Source: Batillaria attramentaria
Lineage: Eukaryota > Mollusca > Gastropoda > Batillariidae
Reading direction: 5' to 3'
DNA: 64,000 nucleotides
Assembly (NCBI GenBank): GCA_018292915.2
Contig: JACVVK020000018.1
Coordinates: 1,652,001-1,716,000, forward strand
The position numbers and the translations under genes were made by a program. The notes under the pieces were generated by a model, which was not told where the DNA came from, searched no databases, and saw only the letters and a list, made by a program, of their open reading frames with translations. Positions 30,701 through 41,583 of the stretch are shown piece after piece. Each line of letters opens with the position of its first letter. The first letter of the stretch is position 1.

Positions 30701-31713
30701 AGAGATGAGGGTGGAATAAAAAAAAATTATAGGGGTTTCCCAAGTTCAGATACAGGTCATTTTGAAGTGAAGCAAACTGACATGAACATTTAGTTTGTAT
30801 GTCTCTCTTGTTTCTAACAAACAAACAAACAAACCCAGGTTTCTAAAGCTACAAACAAACAAACAAACATACAAACAAACAAACAAACAAACAAACATGA
30901 AAAACTTGTGGTTCCACATACCATCAATGATTCATAGCGTATTTGCTCGACCGATTTTGTACGCGCGTTGAGATCATGTCCTTCCAAAGCCTTGAAAATG
31001 AGGGCCCCTATCATACAGTACATAACCACGACGGTTGCCAGCCCCACAGTGGACATGACGGCTAGAAAAGCCCTTCTCAATAAATCGGCGACCCCGGGCT
31101 CGGGCCCAGCTTGTCCTGACGCGTTCGTGTTCACATCGTCTGTGTTTCGATCAGCATTTCTGTTCTCATCATGGCAGACAGCAGTACCGGGGGTGCTGGT
31201 ATCTGCGTCGTGACCGGTCGTACCTGTTGTAATGGCTGTAACATCGCCTGTGGTACGACGCCAGGTTCCAATGTCGCCAGGAAAAGCTGTGCCGTGAATG
31301 ATTCCAGTATCAACTGCGGATGCTATGAGGCCGTCTGTGTTTCCGCTGATTGCATAAGGTAGCTTGTCATCCTTCATGGTGTCACCTGCTCTACCCTCTC
31401 CGAATTTTGTGGAGTATTTTTTATTGCTTCTCCGTTTACAGAAATTGCCGTTACTTCGACCCCCGTCCTTAACTAACTTTAGATCGTCGCATTCTGCCTT
31501 TTCTTGTGAACTCTTGTTCCTTCGTCTGGTAAGACGGCCGACGCCATCTTTGTCGTCAGAGAGGCTGTTCTTGTTACCTTTTGTCGTCTTTGTCCTGGTG
31601 CCAGCAATAGCCAGGTCCTTGATAGTTTCTGCATGTCCAGTAGACTGCGGTGCCGTCTCATCCAGGCCAAACACGCAGCCGACGTCTTCAAACGACGCTA
31701 GCGGCAGGTCCAT
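19386..31713 (-). CDS. K1: fused double K2P potassium channel (8 TM, 4 pore loops)
   Basis: Predicted exons on the minus strand: 31713-30922, 29360-29147, 27406-26544, 23649-23463, 20464-19386. The joined frame is 3135 nt (1044 aa) with phases 0, 1, 0, 1 at the four junctions. Module A: N-terminal region 1-215, TM1 about 216-245, pore 1 with TTIGYGN (GYG 336-338), TM2 about 347-380, TM3 about 397-418, pore 2 with STIGFGD (GFG 440-442), TM4 about 490-514. A linker of about 60 residues leads straight into module B: TM1 about 575-604, GYG 686-688, TM2 697-730, TM3 748-769, GFG 791-793, TM4 813-834. A 210-residue proline-rich tail follows. K2P subunits normally carry 4 TM and 2 pores and dimerise. 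Here one chain would carry both halves of a channel, which should allow an intramolecular pseudo-dimer (inference). I chose the ATG at 31713 because the upstream in-frame codons include a stop. The polyadenylation site is unknown; an AATAAA lies about 0.8 kb downstream near 18574. Confidence 0.86.
21095..21385. mobile_element. MITE family M1, copy 2 (K1 intron 4)
   Basis: Same body and ends as the copy at 29985-30275, in the same orientation, with a longer T/A-rich middle. Confidence 0.75.
22198..22260. repeat. (CA)n microsatellite in K1 intron 4
   Basis: About 31 CA units. Confidence 0.95.
22300..22460 (-). mobile_element. LINE ORF2 C-terminal fragment in K1 intron 4
   Basis: The minus strand reads KTYGQRSFSYQGPTLWNTLP, a common LINE ORF2 C-terminal motif, adjacent to a (CA)n tract. 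Confidence 0.6.
22600..22797. repeat. 98-bp direct duplication in K1 intron 4
   Basis: GGATGGGAGAGATGTGAT...GGAGATATTTCGG occurs twice head to tail. Confidence 0.8.
23463..23649 (-). CDS. K1 exon 4: cap and pore loop 1 of module B
   Basis: The acceptor is TGTTGTGCAG|GAT ATT and the donor ATAG|GTAACG, in the same phases (0 in, 1 out) as the other P1 exons. It encodes N-Q-T and N-I-S sequons in the cap and STWTFVNAMMFSMTIVTTIG. Length 187 nt. Confidence 0.92.
24161..25006. mobile_element. Nested inverted-repeat element in K1 intron 3
   Basis: Outer arms 24161-24247 and 24916-25006 and inner arms 24677-24725 and 24863-24910 are inverted copies. A 70-bp segment at 24337-24410 recurs directly at 25007-25077. 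Confidence 0.75.
25080..25880. repeat. G-run-rich direct repeats in K1 intron 3
   Basis: Four to five copies of a roughly 110-bp unit (TTTACGAACCAGGGAGCCAC, GGACGTTGCCC, AAAGTGAAAAGC, G run), followed by alternating G and C runs at 25735-25876. Confidence 0.8.
26190..26345 (+). mobile_element. SINE-T head (tRNA-like)
   Basis: GTAGTGTAGTGGTTAGCACT (box A) and GGCTTCGAGTCCC (box B). The acceptor-stem ends do not pair, so it is not a functional tRNA. Related body sequence at 13878-13985. Confidence 0.72.
26544..27406 (-). CDS. K1 exon 3: fusion exon, TM2-TM3-P2-TM4 of module A plus TM1 of module B
   Basis: The exon starts at GCAG|GT TAT GGT AAT (completing GYGN) and runs 863 nt without a stop to TTGCAG|GTATTA (phase 0). 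It encodes GRVMCLIYAVFGIPLTLTGL (TM2), TM3, LSTIGFGDLVPGF (pore 2), a long glycosylatable outer loop (sequons at 459, 466, 474), TM4, a linker with DINTNA (561-564), then ASTLGLPMLVGLYCVGGAFL, a second K2P TM1. In the sibling genes these two halves sit in separate terminal and first exons. Here one exon joins them, and this is the direct evidence for the fusion. Confidence 0.93.
27636..27735. repeat. (GCGT)n-(GT)n microsatellite in K1 intron 2
   Basis: GCGTGCGT units followed by about 28 GT units; preceded by a G-rich tract at 27515-27560. Confidence 0.95.
27960..28545. repeat. Inverted satellite of a GTAGGACTATCGACGC unit (K1 intron 2)
   Basis: To about 28200 the unit reads GTCGATAGTCCTAC on the plus strand. 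From about 28205 it flips to GTAGGACTATCGAC, about 20 irregular copies in all, making a large interrupted palindrome. Confidence 0.8.
29147..29360 (-). CDS. K1 exon 2: extracellular cap and pore loop 1 of module A
   Basis: The acceptor is a T9 tract followed by GCAG (exon starts CAT ACG). The donor ATAG|GTCAGG falls after the first base of the selectivity-filter glycine codon (phase 1). It encodes a cap region with N-E-S and N-R-S sequons, then STWTFQNALLFTVSLVTTIG, the K2P pore-1 signature. Length is 214 nt, 71 codons plus one base. Confidence 0.92.
29985..30275. mobile_element. MITE family M1, copy 1 (K1 intron 1)
   Basis: Inverted ends of the type CGTAAAAGTCGGGGTTAG and CTCGAGTTTTACATACGGGC. 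The body (CTAACCTCGAACTAAACTAG, GCGGGTCCATTCCAGCAAGG) matches copy 2. Confidence 0.75.
30345..30600. repeat. Dispersed repeat R1, partial copy
   Basis: Shares GGCCTAAACAGAAAGTAGAC and GGAGACATTCAAAT with 33640-34010, in K1 intron 1. Confidence 0.65.
30922..31713 (-). CDS. K1 exon 1: N-terminus and TM1 of module A
   Basis: 264 codons ending in phase 0 at ATG|GTATGT. A hydrophilic, Thr/Asp/Lys-rich cytoplasmic region holds DVNTNA (NTNA 195-198). It is followed by a hydrophobic helix containing STVGLATVVVMYCMIGALIF, typical of K2P TM1. The frame stays open upstream only to a stop just before 31737, so the first in-frame ATG (31713) is used. Confidence 0.88.
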
Positions 31714-31837
31714 GTCAAACTGCTCTCGTCCGGCCAAGCACTAGGCGCTGCCCAAACATACAGACGAGTCATCACAAGCAATCGACTTTACGGCAAGTGT
31801 AAACAACCACTGTGAACCACGAGTATATACGAATGGA

Positions 31838-31902
<65 letters not shown>

Positions 31903-31911
31903 CGCGCGCAC
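31838..31911. repeat. (GT)n-(GC)n microsatellite upstream of K1
   Basis: About 28 GT then seven GC units, about 130 bp upstream of the K1 ATG. Confidence 0.95.
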
Positions 31912-32699
31912 CATAAAACCTAATTTCGCGATCGAAATTTGTGGGGGGTTTTTAACGCTGTGTTGGTGGTTTTCTGTTGAGGTTACAGACCTTCAAACGT
32001 GACACCGAGCAATTGTACTGTGATATCGACCAACAGTCACATCTGTTTAGCTACCGTTTATCGTTTTGTTGGGATGTATGAGTTTCTGGCCGATTTTATT
32101 TCGTTCTCTGACAAGGAATAGACCTATCTTAGCCATACAACATATAGAAAACTTACCTTTTGCACAGATGGAAGGCTTGCTCTGTCCATTGCCTCCACTA
32201 AGAAAGCAGTTACAGTACAGTACAGTACAGTACAGTACCGTACAGTACAGTGAACTGCCCGACTGTTCCTGGACAAAACACCGCAGATGATTTCGTGGTG
32301 TGAGACTTCAGTTTTTACGCCAGTGGATATGACGTTGTTGGCTCAAGATGACTCATGTATTTATGTGATCACGTCACTACGTTTTTCTTTTGTATTTTGT
32401 CAACATTTTGACGTTATGAAGAAGGAAACACTTTCGCCGAAAGGCATAAACAAAGAACTAATTCACTACTTTTGTATTACTTTCTGGTCAGGAAGGGTAC
32501 GGCGGCTACGTCAGTCAATGATAACCGTGACGTCAATAAGTATGACGTCAGTTTCTTGCGTCGGAAAAAGCCCCGATGGCCCAGAGGAAAGAAACCTCCT
32601 CGTAGAGTCAAAATGACGCATGAATGACTATCAAATAAATTTCTGAGATTGCGCTAGTAGCGATTTTCGTGAGAACTTAGACATCGGCATCAAACGGCA

Positions 32700-33525
32700 C
32701 GCGTCCGGTCAGCTCACGGACCATAGTACCTCTGTGGATGTGTCATCTACTAGCGACCATCAAAGGGACTGAGTGCCTCCTTCACTCTGTTAAAAGGGTT
32801 GTCATACTTTGCGATTCTGCAGGCCTACCAGCGGTAAAATGCCCTCAGGGCCAATTAAATCCGCTTGTAGCGAGCTGTCCACGGACACGCCGTCGCGACG
32901 CCTGTAAATAGAACACTGTCCTATGTTTGCCTCGCCGCGCGAGACAATCGCCGCCCACACGCTGTGTGCATTGTCTAGCGCCAGGCCGGCAGCGCAGTCT
33001 GCTTAAGTGCACGCTGGTATCGTGTGAACAGAAACTGAATCCATTCGGCGAGCTTGGGAGGCCGCTGCAGGCACCCGCCGTGTGAAGCGCCTCTTACAGG
33101 GAATGCGGTGATGACCTGCGATGCTTGTATTGTGCTCGATCAGGACTGTAATTGTATGAATGGATATTTGTAACAGATGTGATGTATTCTTTTAAACTGT
33201 ATGTTATGATTTATCAGGTCTAATTGTAATTGATGGGTGGGGTGGGGAGGAAAGAGAGGAGGAGGGGGGGGGGAGGGTAGAGAGAGGAGGATAAGTGATC
33301 GAATAATCACTGCATGCCAGCATAATTATGAACTGTGATGATTTGTTAAAGTTCTTGCGCATGCCAAACCAAGTTCTATGTTTCTTTTATTGGATTAGAA
33401 TTTTAAGTTTTCATTCGAACTGTGAGTTCAAATCCGGTTTTCCATTTTATACGTTATTCAATGGACAGTAAAGTAGTTTTGATTTGATTTGATTTGATTT
33501 GATTTGATTTGATTTGATTTGAAAG
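32700..33525 (+). mobile_element. Possible retroposon with (GATTT)n tail
   Basis: The stretch ends in eight or so GATTT units after an ATGGACAGTAAAGTAG sequence, a tail style of non-LTR elements. No protein remains were recognised and the 5' limit is a guess. Confidence 0.35.
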
Positions 33526-33639
33526 ACCCTAGATGAGTAGATCCGCTGATTTCAGAGACACATCTGGATATAATTCATGTTTTACTGTATATGTTACAGT
33601 TTCTGCTCTGAACAGGCGTAACGACCGTGAGGTCATATT

Positions 33640-34010
33640 TGGTGTTTATTTGAGGTACCCTGTTTGGCAAGTGTGCTAAGTCTGTAGCGATTTTTTGCTG
33701 TCATGAAAAAGTGTGATTTTCGTGATTTTTGTGTTATGTGGGTCAAAGTGCATGCCAGACGGTCACAAAAAGAGGAAAGCTGCCAGTGAACCTGGGACGT
33801 TTTGCACAGAGGTCGGATACAAATGAGGCAAGCGGATTTATGTGAACAGCCTCTCTGGCCTAAACAGAAAGTAGACGTGCATTACTCCAGTGAAGCCTGA
33901 GCGGAAAGGAGACATTCAAATATTTTTAACCCCCCTGTCAGGTGCGTGAGTTTGAATGGTCTGTTCATGGTAGTAATTGTCTCTAGATTGAAACATTTTT
34001 AGGGGTGACT
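33640..34010. repeat. Dispersed repeat R1, longest copy
   Basis: Contains CTGTTTGGCAAGTGTGCTA and GGCCTAAACAGAAAGTAGAC. Partial copies lie at 9170-9315 and 30345-30600. Unknown class. Confidence 0.7.
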
Positions 34011-34974
34011 GACAGACCTGCCAACCCTGACGGTTTTACCGTAATTACTACGAGTTTTAAAGCCAAATACGATTTTACGATTTTTCTGCGCCGTTTACGA
34101 TTTTTGAAAATTTCAGTTTAAAAAAAAATCGGATTATAGGTCCAAACACACAACCGCGTCCACCTTTTCCGCCGGGGATCTTTCTCAGGCGGCATGCGCA
34201 TGCGCCGGAAACGTTTTTTCCAACAAGATGGCGGAAGATGCATGCGGGAAAAAGAGAAAAGACTCGAAGCAGCCTACGAAATCCGGATCGCAGACGTTTC
34301 TGCAAAAGATATAAGCGTTACTTTCCGTTTATTGACAAATCTGCCTTCAGCGAACGCCACGCATTTTGCCTCGTCTGCCCCCCCCCCCCCCCCCCCCCCC
34401 GGCCCCGTGTTTGGATGCAGGTCAGTGAATCACGGGATTGCCACCGACCGTGCGACACACGCCGTATACACAACAGACCTTTTGCATTGATGGCAGGGAT
34501 GCTGGACATGCACGTGCAACACTCAGATGTCACTATATATATCGGACACGCCGAATACAATGGAAATGATGATGATGATGATGATTTCAGTTGATTGGCC
34601 ATTTGTATAGCGCTACAAGAAAAATTCCATGCAGTAAGCATGTTCACGGCGCCTTTGGGGTGGGGGAGGGGGAGTGAGAGAGAATTAAAACTGAGAGAAA
34701 AGATGCGTCTTGAGGTTCCGCTTGAAGGTCATGACCGACTGACGCAGAACCTGACTTGAAATGTGCCGGGACACGTCATGGAGGCCTCTTTAGGGTTGAA
34801 TTTTTATTCCTCTTGGTCATGGTTCACTAGTAACCCCGAGGGTGGAGGCTTGACGGTGAAAGACAGACGGAAACAAAAATGGAATTTGGTTGCGTCTCTG
34901 AGTCAGGTCAGTACACTTTTTCCTTTTGACAATTTTCAAGGAAAGTGTATCGTATTCTGAAAATCAGCCAGTAC

Positions 34975-35060
34975 AAATATTTGGCCCCCGCCGGGATTCG
35001 ATCCCACGACCAGATCATTGAAAGTCCAACGCTCTACCATTCAGCTATCGCGGCTCCCCA
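34975..35060 (-). mobile_element. SINE-A, head fragment
   Basis: The reverse complement reads AGCCGCGATAGCTGAATGGT and a box B with GGGATCGAATCC orientation. Confidence 0.65.
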
Positions 35061-35458
35061 GAGATCCCGGAGAAATGAAAATGCGACGGATGCCGACATT
35101 TAATTGAGTCAGCATCTTCACTGCCCATTTCGGAATTTCGACAGCTCAATCAATCAATCAATCAATCTGCCTTATTGTAAATACACGGATTTCCTCAAAT
35201 ACTCAAACACAACCAAAATGTCAGGAAAATCATTTATGTACTGGCGTTTTCTACATGCGCGTTTCCCTGTACCATAAAGTCTACTGGGGTCGAAAAAATG
35301 GAGATATTATGTGAATATGATTGAGTGACTAGTAGAAGGGATCCTGTATGCCTAACGTTGCTCATACATACATGTACAAAACTGCAACTCCTGCCTACCA
35401 TTGGCTACCATAGAATCTAGACCTATGCAAATTCAAGGACAAACTCGCTAACATTCTG

Positions 35459-35529
<71 letters not shown>

Positions 35530-35930
35530 TGATAACATGCATGAAATCCTGCATGTGTGCCTGCCGATGAACATCTGAATTGCAGTTCTATCGTGTTCCA
35601 GCACACGGTATGCATGTAAGCAAATACGTTGTCTGTCTGTCTGTATGTAAGTATGTATGTCTGTAGTAAAAAAAAAAGTCTGCAGGGGTCGCATGCATAA
35701 AAAGATACTAGACTACTCTGAGACTTATCACGTCGGGACTACCATAGGCATAATTATTGTCCCTGGAACTTCCACAACGATTGCCCTTCTCTCCGGTTAT
35801 ACATCTAGTATCAGCTTAATGCTAAAAGTGCTGATGCTGCCAGTTTTAGATCACAGATCGTTCTGAGCTATTTTCGTGGCACCAACTCATCTGAGCGGTG
35901 TCACAATTAAGGATGTGTCAAAGTCCTGGA

Positions 35931-36563
35931 TTAATAATTTTCTTTCACTCTTTTCTTTCTCGACTTTTCAGCCATCCCGCCCGTCTTGCAGTCCCTGCAG
36001 CAGATCCAGATGAGATTTGGCAACACGACACTCATCAGTGCCAACACGACGACCAGCGCCACACTGTCCCTGTCGCTGCCTTCGCTGAACTTGGTACGTC
36101 TGTACAGCGACTGGGCCTTGCGGTCCACGAGCAGGTTGTCACGGATGTGCAGAGCACGGCGAAAAGCCGAAGACATGTTCTGGGGCCTGCTGTAGAACCA
36201 CTCGCACGATCGACACGGACAGAGATGTTTACCGGACCAGCGAACAGACGCAGGTGGTTTTCTCGCAATGGACCGGGAGGCCTCTGTGGTGCGGGCCGTT
36301 GCTGCGTCTGCTACTGTGGTGTGGGCCGTTTCTGTGTCTGCTGCTGTGGTTTGGGTCCTCGCTGTGTCTGCTACTGTGGTGCTGGCCGTTGCTGTGTGTC
36401 CTACTGTGGTGTGGGCCGTTGCTGTGCCGGTGTCGGTGTCCGCTTTTGGAGACGCAGTGGGCTGGCTGGTTTCCTTTGTACTCGGAGAGGTTTGGCCGTC
36501 TTCTGTGGTTATGGCAGTCGTTGCCATAGACTCGGTGCTCTGGAAGCACAAGGAGGAAGATGC
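35931..36563 (-). CDS. F1 exon 7: Thr-rich stalk, TM and tail
   Basis: Acceptor GAATTTTTCAG|GCA TCT, TAA at 35931-35933. The 10-residue repeats of type TATAHTTVAD are followed by the conserved CPCRSCEWFYSRPQNM segment, a TM helix and a lysine-rich tail. The 3' half is almost identical to F2 exon 7. Confidence 0.87.
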   Translation of the reverse strand, partial: ASSSLCFQSTESMATTAITTEDGQTSPSTKETSQPTASPKADTDTGTATAHTTVGHTATASTTVADTARTQTTAADTETAHTTVADAATARTTEASRSIARKPPASVRWSGKHLCPCRSCEWFYSRPQNMSSAFRRALHIRDNLLVDRKAQSLYRRTKFSEGSDRDSVALVVVLALMSVVLPNLIWICCRDCKTGGMAEKSRKKRVKENY

Positions 36564-36684
36564 CTGAAAAATTCGAAAATAAAAATGGTCGTGTTATCTG
36601 ATTCGGTGTAGATCCGCTGTTTATACGGGTTTTAGTTTGGTCGTGATGAAATGAGTTTCAAACTTAACTTGTTAAAATGTACGC

Positions 36685-36760
<76 letters not shown>

Positions 36761-36872
36761 ATAACACCAGTTGTTGGCAACCGGCCGGAAATCGACCTCA
36801 CAAACCGAGCATTGATCTAGGAGGACGGTGCTCGTACCAGCTCGGTTATTCAACATAAGAGAGAGAGAGATT

Positions 36873-36931
<59 letters not shown>

Positions 36932-39925
36932 TCGACCTACCTTTGAAAGTCCACCGGTGGGCATGACCCATGCACGGAGATAATCGTATCCACACAAGAA
37001 CCCTGATACCGGACCGCACGTGCTGAACACGCTGCCAGTCTGTCCAGCCACCATCTCCATTCGGACCACAGCCGGCTGTCCCGCGCCAGGACCAGTCAAG
37101 CGTGACGTGTCCAAGACAGACCCATCACCAGCCGTCAGGCAACCGTCCTGCCAAGTTTCGGCGATCAAGACAAGCTCGATCCCGTCCAGATCTCCACATT
37201 CAGGGATTTCAAAATAGTGACTCAAAACTTCACACTTGTTCATTTGCGGGGAACCGGGATAATCTAGCGGTGGAGTATTTGACTTGAAGTGCTTAGGTCG
37301 TGAGATCCAATCCTGGCTGGGGCCAAATACTTGTTCAGACCGTTTCGTTCTCGTTGCCCCGTCTTTGATATGAGCCATTTATGTGGCGGAAAAGGATGTT
37401 AAAACCATCAAACACCCACCCACCTACCAGTGTCCACTGTCCATTTACGCTTACTGTCTGCACCAACGTTTCATTCTGCTCTGGCATTGGCGTGGGTAGA
37501 CGTACCTCAGTGTAGGCAACCCGCGAAGCCGAATGGTAGACCGTTGGACTTTCAATGCTCTGGTCGTGAGTTTGAATCTCAGCTGGGGCCAAATAATTGT
37601 GCTGGCGTTTTTCTCGTTGCCCCGTCGGAATTTAATCAGCATCAGCCGTACGTGGTGAAAAAGGACGATAAACTCTCAAACACCCACCCACCCCTATCGG
37701 CATCCCTACAGACTGTCGTGTCAGCAGCTCACACAATTGTCTAACAGTCGAGCCATTGCTGCAGGCCGTCGCTGTAAGATCGAGGTTCGGTTAAATCCTA
37801 GATCAGCGGCGCAAATTCCCAGTGCCAAATGGACTGAAAAATTGGCATGCCAAAAGTGTCCTCATCATTCCGGAGCACGATTAAAACATGTTTGAGCGAA
37901 AAAAAAAAAAAAAAAAATTCCCCGACATTTTTTTAGATTTTTTCCCCACATCTGCACCCACCTCCATTTGTTGTCAACTTCAAAGAGCGCCGTGTGAAAG
38001 CGACAAAGAATTTCCAAAAACATGCAGTTTCGGCGTTATAGTAGGATCTGAAGCATAAGCAGGAGTGAGTGGCTTTGAATTAGTAATTGATGAACGGAAG
38101 CAGGTTCAGAAACAGATGGAGACGGCTGCACATGTGTGTAAAACAAATGGAGGTGGGTGCAAATGTGGGGAAAAAAATCTAAAAAATGTCGGGGGAAAAA
38201 ATTTATTTTTTCGCTCAAACATGTTTTATTCGTGCTCCGGAATGCATGAGGACACTTTTGGCATGAAAATTTTCAGTCCATTTGGCACTGGGAATTTGCG
38301 CCGCTGATCTACGATTTAACCCGAGGTTCCTTATTGACGCCGAACCCCGCGCAGCATTATATAAGAAACTGAGCGTAGAGGGCATAAGCGCGCCCCTGCG
38401 ACTGGTCATGGGCGACGCGCGATGGGTTATGTACGGCGTGCGACAAGCGACGTTCGCAACAGATCATGAGCGACTGGACATGAGTGACAGATCATGAACG
38501 ACTGGTCATTAACGACTGGTCATGAACTACCGGACGCTGGTCATAGGCCGCAGTAACAGGTCCCTCGTTTTGTTCTGCTAAGAACGCACGGAGACATGCT
38601 GTTCACTGCAGCTTTGAAGGAGTGGGCAAAGGGGGAAGGGGGAAGGGTTCAGATCACACATAAGCAGAAAAACTACTACAAACCAACCTAACAGCTGGGG
38701 CACTGCGAACGTGTAATCCTGTGTCCACTGTGTCACAGGTCTGGGGAACAGAAGGGCGGGGTTGCCGGTGTCGGATGAGGGGATGCGACCATCAGACACC
38801 TGCACGACGACCACCGGACCGTCTGCGATTAATGAGACTGGGCTCTCGCTGGAGAACATGAGTGTCCTCTTCTGTTTTCGACATGCACAGAACAGGCAGT
38901 TAAGCGTATTTTTGAGAGGATGTATATATGTGTATATCCCTTGTGTAGGAAAAGCAGTATCTATAAGTAAGCAGAAAGAGTTGTGAGACCGGTGAGAAGC
39001 TTCTCAAAATTCCTAAGAGAAATTTGAAATCTTTCGGCGAACGCTGTTTCCGGGTTTTCCACCCCAGTAGTCTGGAACTCGCTGCCTACTAGGGGGAGAC
39101 AACAACCTTCTCTGTCATATTTCAAGTCAGAGCGTAAAACCCATCTCTTTCAACTTGCCTTCTGCTGATTCATGTAACCGTGGTGCCTGCTGTTTTAGGA
39201 TGTGTTTGAGTGATGAGCGAATGCACAATGAGCTGATGTGTTTTCAAGAATGCGCTGTATAAATTAAATAATTATTCTTATTATAAACCTATTGCGCCAC
39301 GCAGCCTCTCTAATCTCGCATGGGTCTGGATGGCATTAAAGACAGTGATTTACGTTGAGAAAGCATACACTGCGAAATGCGGCACAGTAGCAATTTTCTG
39401 CAGAAGAAGATGAATAAAATAAGATACGGATACAAATCTGCAGAAAAAGCAATTTTGTTGACCAGAAACAGAAATGACATAACAGCATTTTTGTCCATTT
39501 CGCCAACCACATATCGCTGTCTCACCGTACATCCTCATACTACCATTTTACATCCCATGATTCACAAACATACCTCACGATCAAAAGCCGTCGTGACTGT
39601 TTGTCCATGGAATGTGATGGTTGTTCCCGCCTGTAGGACAACGACCTTGATCATGTCTTCGTAGGTGCCACCTGACGCCCGCAGTTTGGCCAGAAGGTAC
39701 TTTGACTCCCCACAAGGATACGGAGGAAGCATGCCTGCCACAAGGTCGCGCCGTGTGGTGGTCCCCGGCACACTCGTTCTATCCCCTCCCACCACGACCG
39801 TTACTGGGTAGTTGCTGTTGATCAGTGTGCCAGACATATCGCAACGCTCACACTGGATTTGGAGAACCTGGAGTGCGCAAGGCAGAGATTTGCGACATCG
39901 AAACGAAATAGAATGAATGAATACA

Positions 39926-39987
<62 letters not shown>

Positions 39988-40634
39988 GTGTGCTGTTAAA
40001 TCTTAGCCTGAGTTGTACTGTGATTTTTACACTGTGATGCATGAAGGATGTGATATGAGGGATGAGTATAATGATCTATAACACGTGATGTTGTGATATG
40101 CAGTGATATGAGATGATATACATGATAAAACAGATTATTATTATTATTATTATTATTGTTGTTGTTTAATCTTATTTTCAGCCCGTCCAATGACCCATCT
40201 TAATTGTCCTCAAGGGACAAATAAAGTATTACTGAATTGAACTGACTTGAACAAAATTGAATTGAACTGAACTGAATGATGAATGAATGAAATGAACAAC
40301 AAAGGAAACAAGCAAACAACGACGAGACTCTAGAAGTATCAGGGTATCGCCGATATCTGTGCCAAACCTCGTACATGATTATCATTCCGTTTACCCAGCA
40401 TGGACACATACAATGTCATGGAGCTGGCCGCTCACGACGTACTCTAAAGTTTTTAATCAGAAAACACTGGCAAAATAGCATTATTTCTAAACAAAAGTCG
40501 TTTTGTTTTTTCTCCAGCAATTTTTTTTTTTGGCAGAAAAGTTGTTTTCGCTTGTTGAAAAGATTTTTTAAAATATAAAACTATTTCCATTTTTCTTTTT
40601 TAAAAAAATTAATGAAAAGACCCCCCCTTCCCCT

Positions 40635-40665
<31 letters not shown>

Positions 40666-41519
40666 ACAAACAAACAACCCCCCCAAAAAAAACAACAACA
40701 AAAAACACAACAACAACAAACAACAAAAACAACAACAACAAAAACAACAAACAAAAAACCTTAACAGGTTAAAAAAAAAACCTAAGAAACAAAGAACAAA
40801 GGAAAAACAAAAACAAAACGAACATAACAAACACAACAAAATCAGGAAAGAAACAAAAAACACAAAACAAACCCATGGGTGTGTGAGTTTTTCTGAAAAA
40901 AACAACAACAGCTATTTTGTCTTGTTTCGCCAACCATACATGCCTTCTCGTCGGTTCAACCCGGCGAGGTATGACGAAAGATTGCCCTTCAAACTGTACA
41001 GTCTGTAGATACTCACAGACCACGCACATACGTTCGTAAAAGGCTGGTGAGCATCACTCTACATTACCTGAAACTGTTCAAGATGCTCCTGCAGGACGTC
41101 TCCGTTGTAATAATTTTGCCCCGCGTGCGTGATGCGGTTCACGACGGTAAACTGAAGGTCCAGAGATACGGTCGTGGTGACACCTGGTTCTGTGGCAACG
41201 ACGAGGAGGAAACAGGTGTAGTCTGAGCACTGCGTGGCCACAAGATACTCTGTGGACAGGGCAGTGGTGGGCAGCACGAAGAAAGCCCCGACCGAGGAGG
41301 AGCTACCTCGCGTAGAAATGTACTCAAACCAACTCATGGCCTGAAATAGGAAACGCGAGGAACAGTCATACAGACAGAAATAAATAGCAATTTCCTTGTT
41401 GCGTCCTTTCTTGCTTGTCCTTGTCGTTTTTGTGCTTCTTGGGAGACGGGGATGGTTGGGGGAAAGGGAGGGGGGCGAAAGCGGGGTGGAGGGGGGAGGG
41501 GTGACAAAGCTGTGTATTT

Positions 41520-41583
<64 letters not shown>

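Larger units (their letters stand above)
31714..35930. other. Intergenic region between F1 and K1
   Basis: Contains repeats (GT/GC tract, CAGTA run at 32212-32250, GATTT tail, R1 repeat, SINE-A head, AT/GT tract at 35463-35528) and presumably the K1 promoter. No gene recognised. Confidence 0.5.

Noticed and set aside
34194..34490. Open frames with AFCLVC-like ending, possible hAT or BED-finger fragment
   Set aside because: Only a short stretch resembles such proteins, the flanks are repeats, and a C20 run breaks the frame. Too weak to call.
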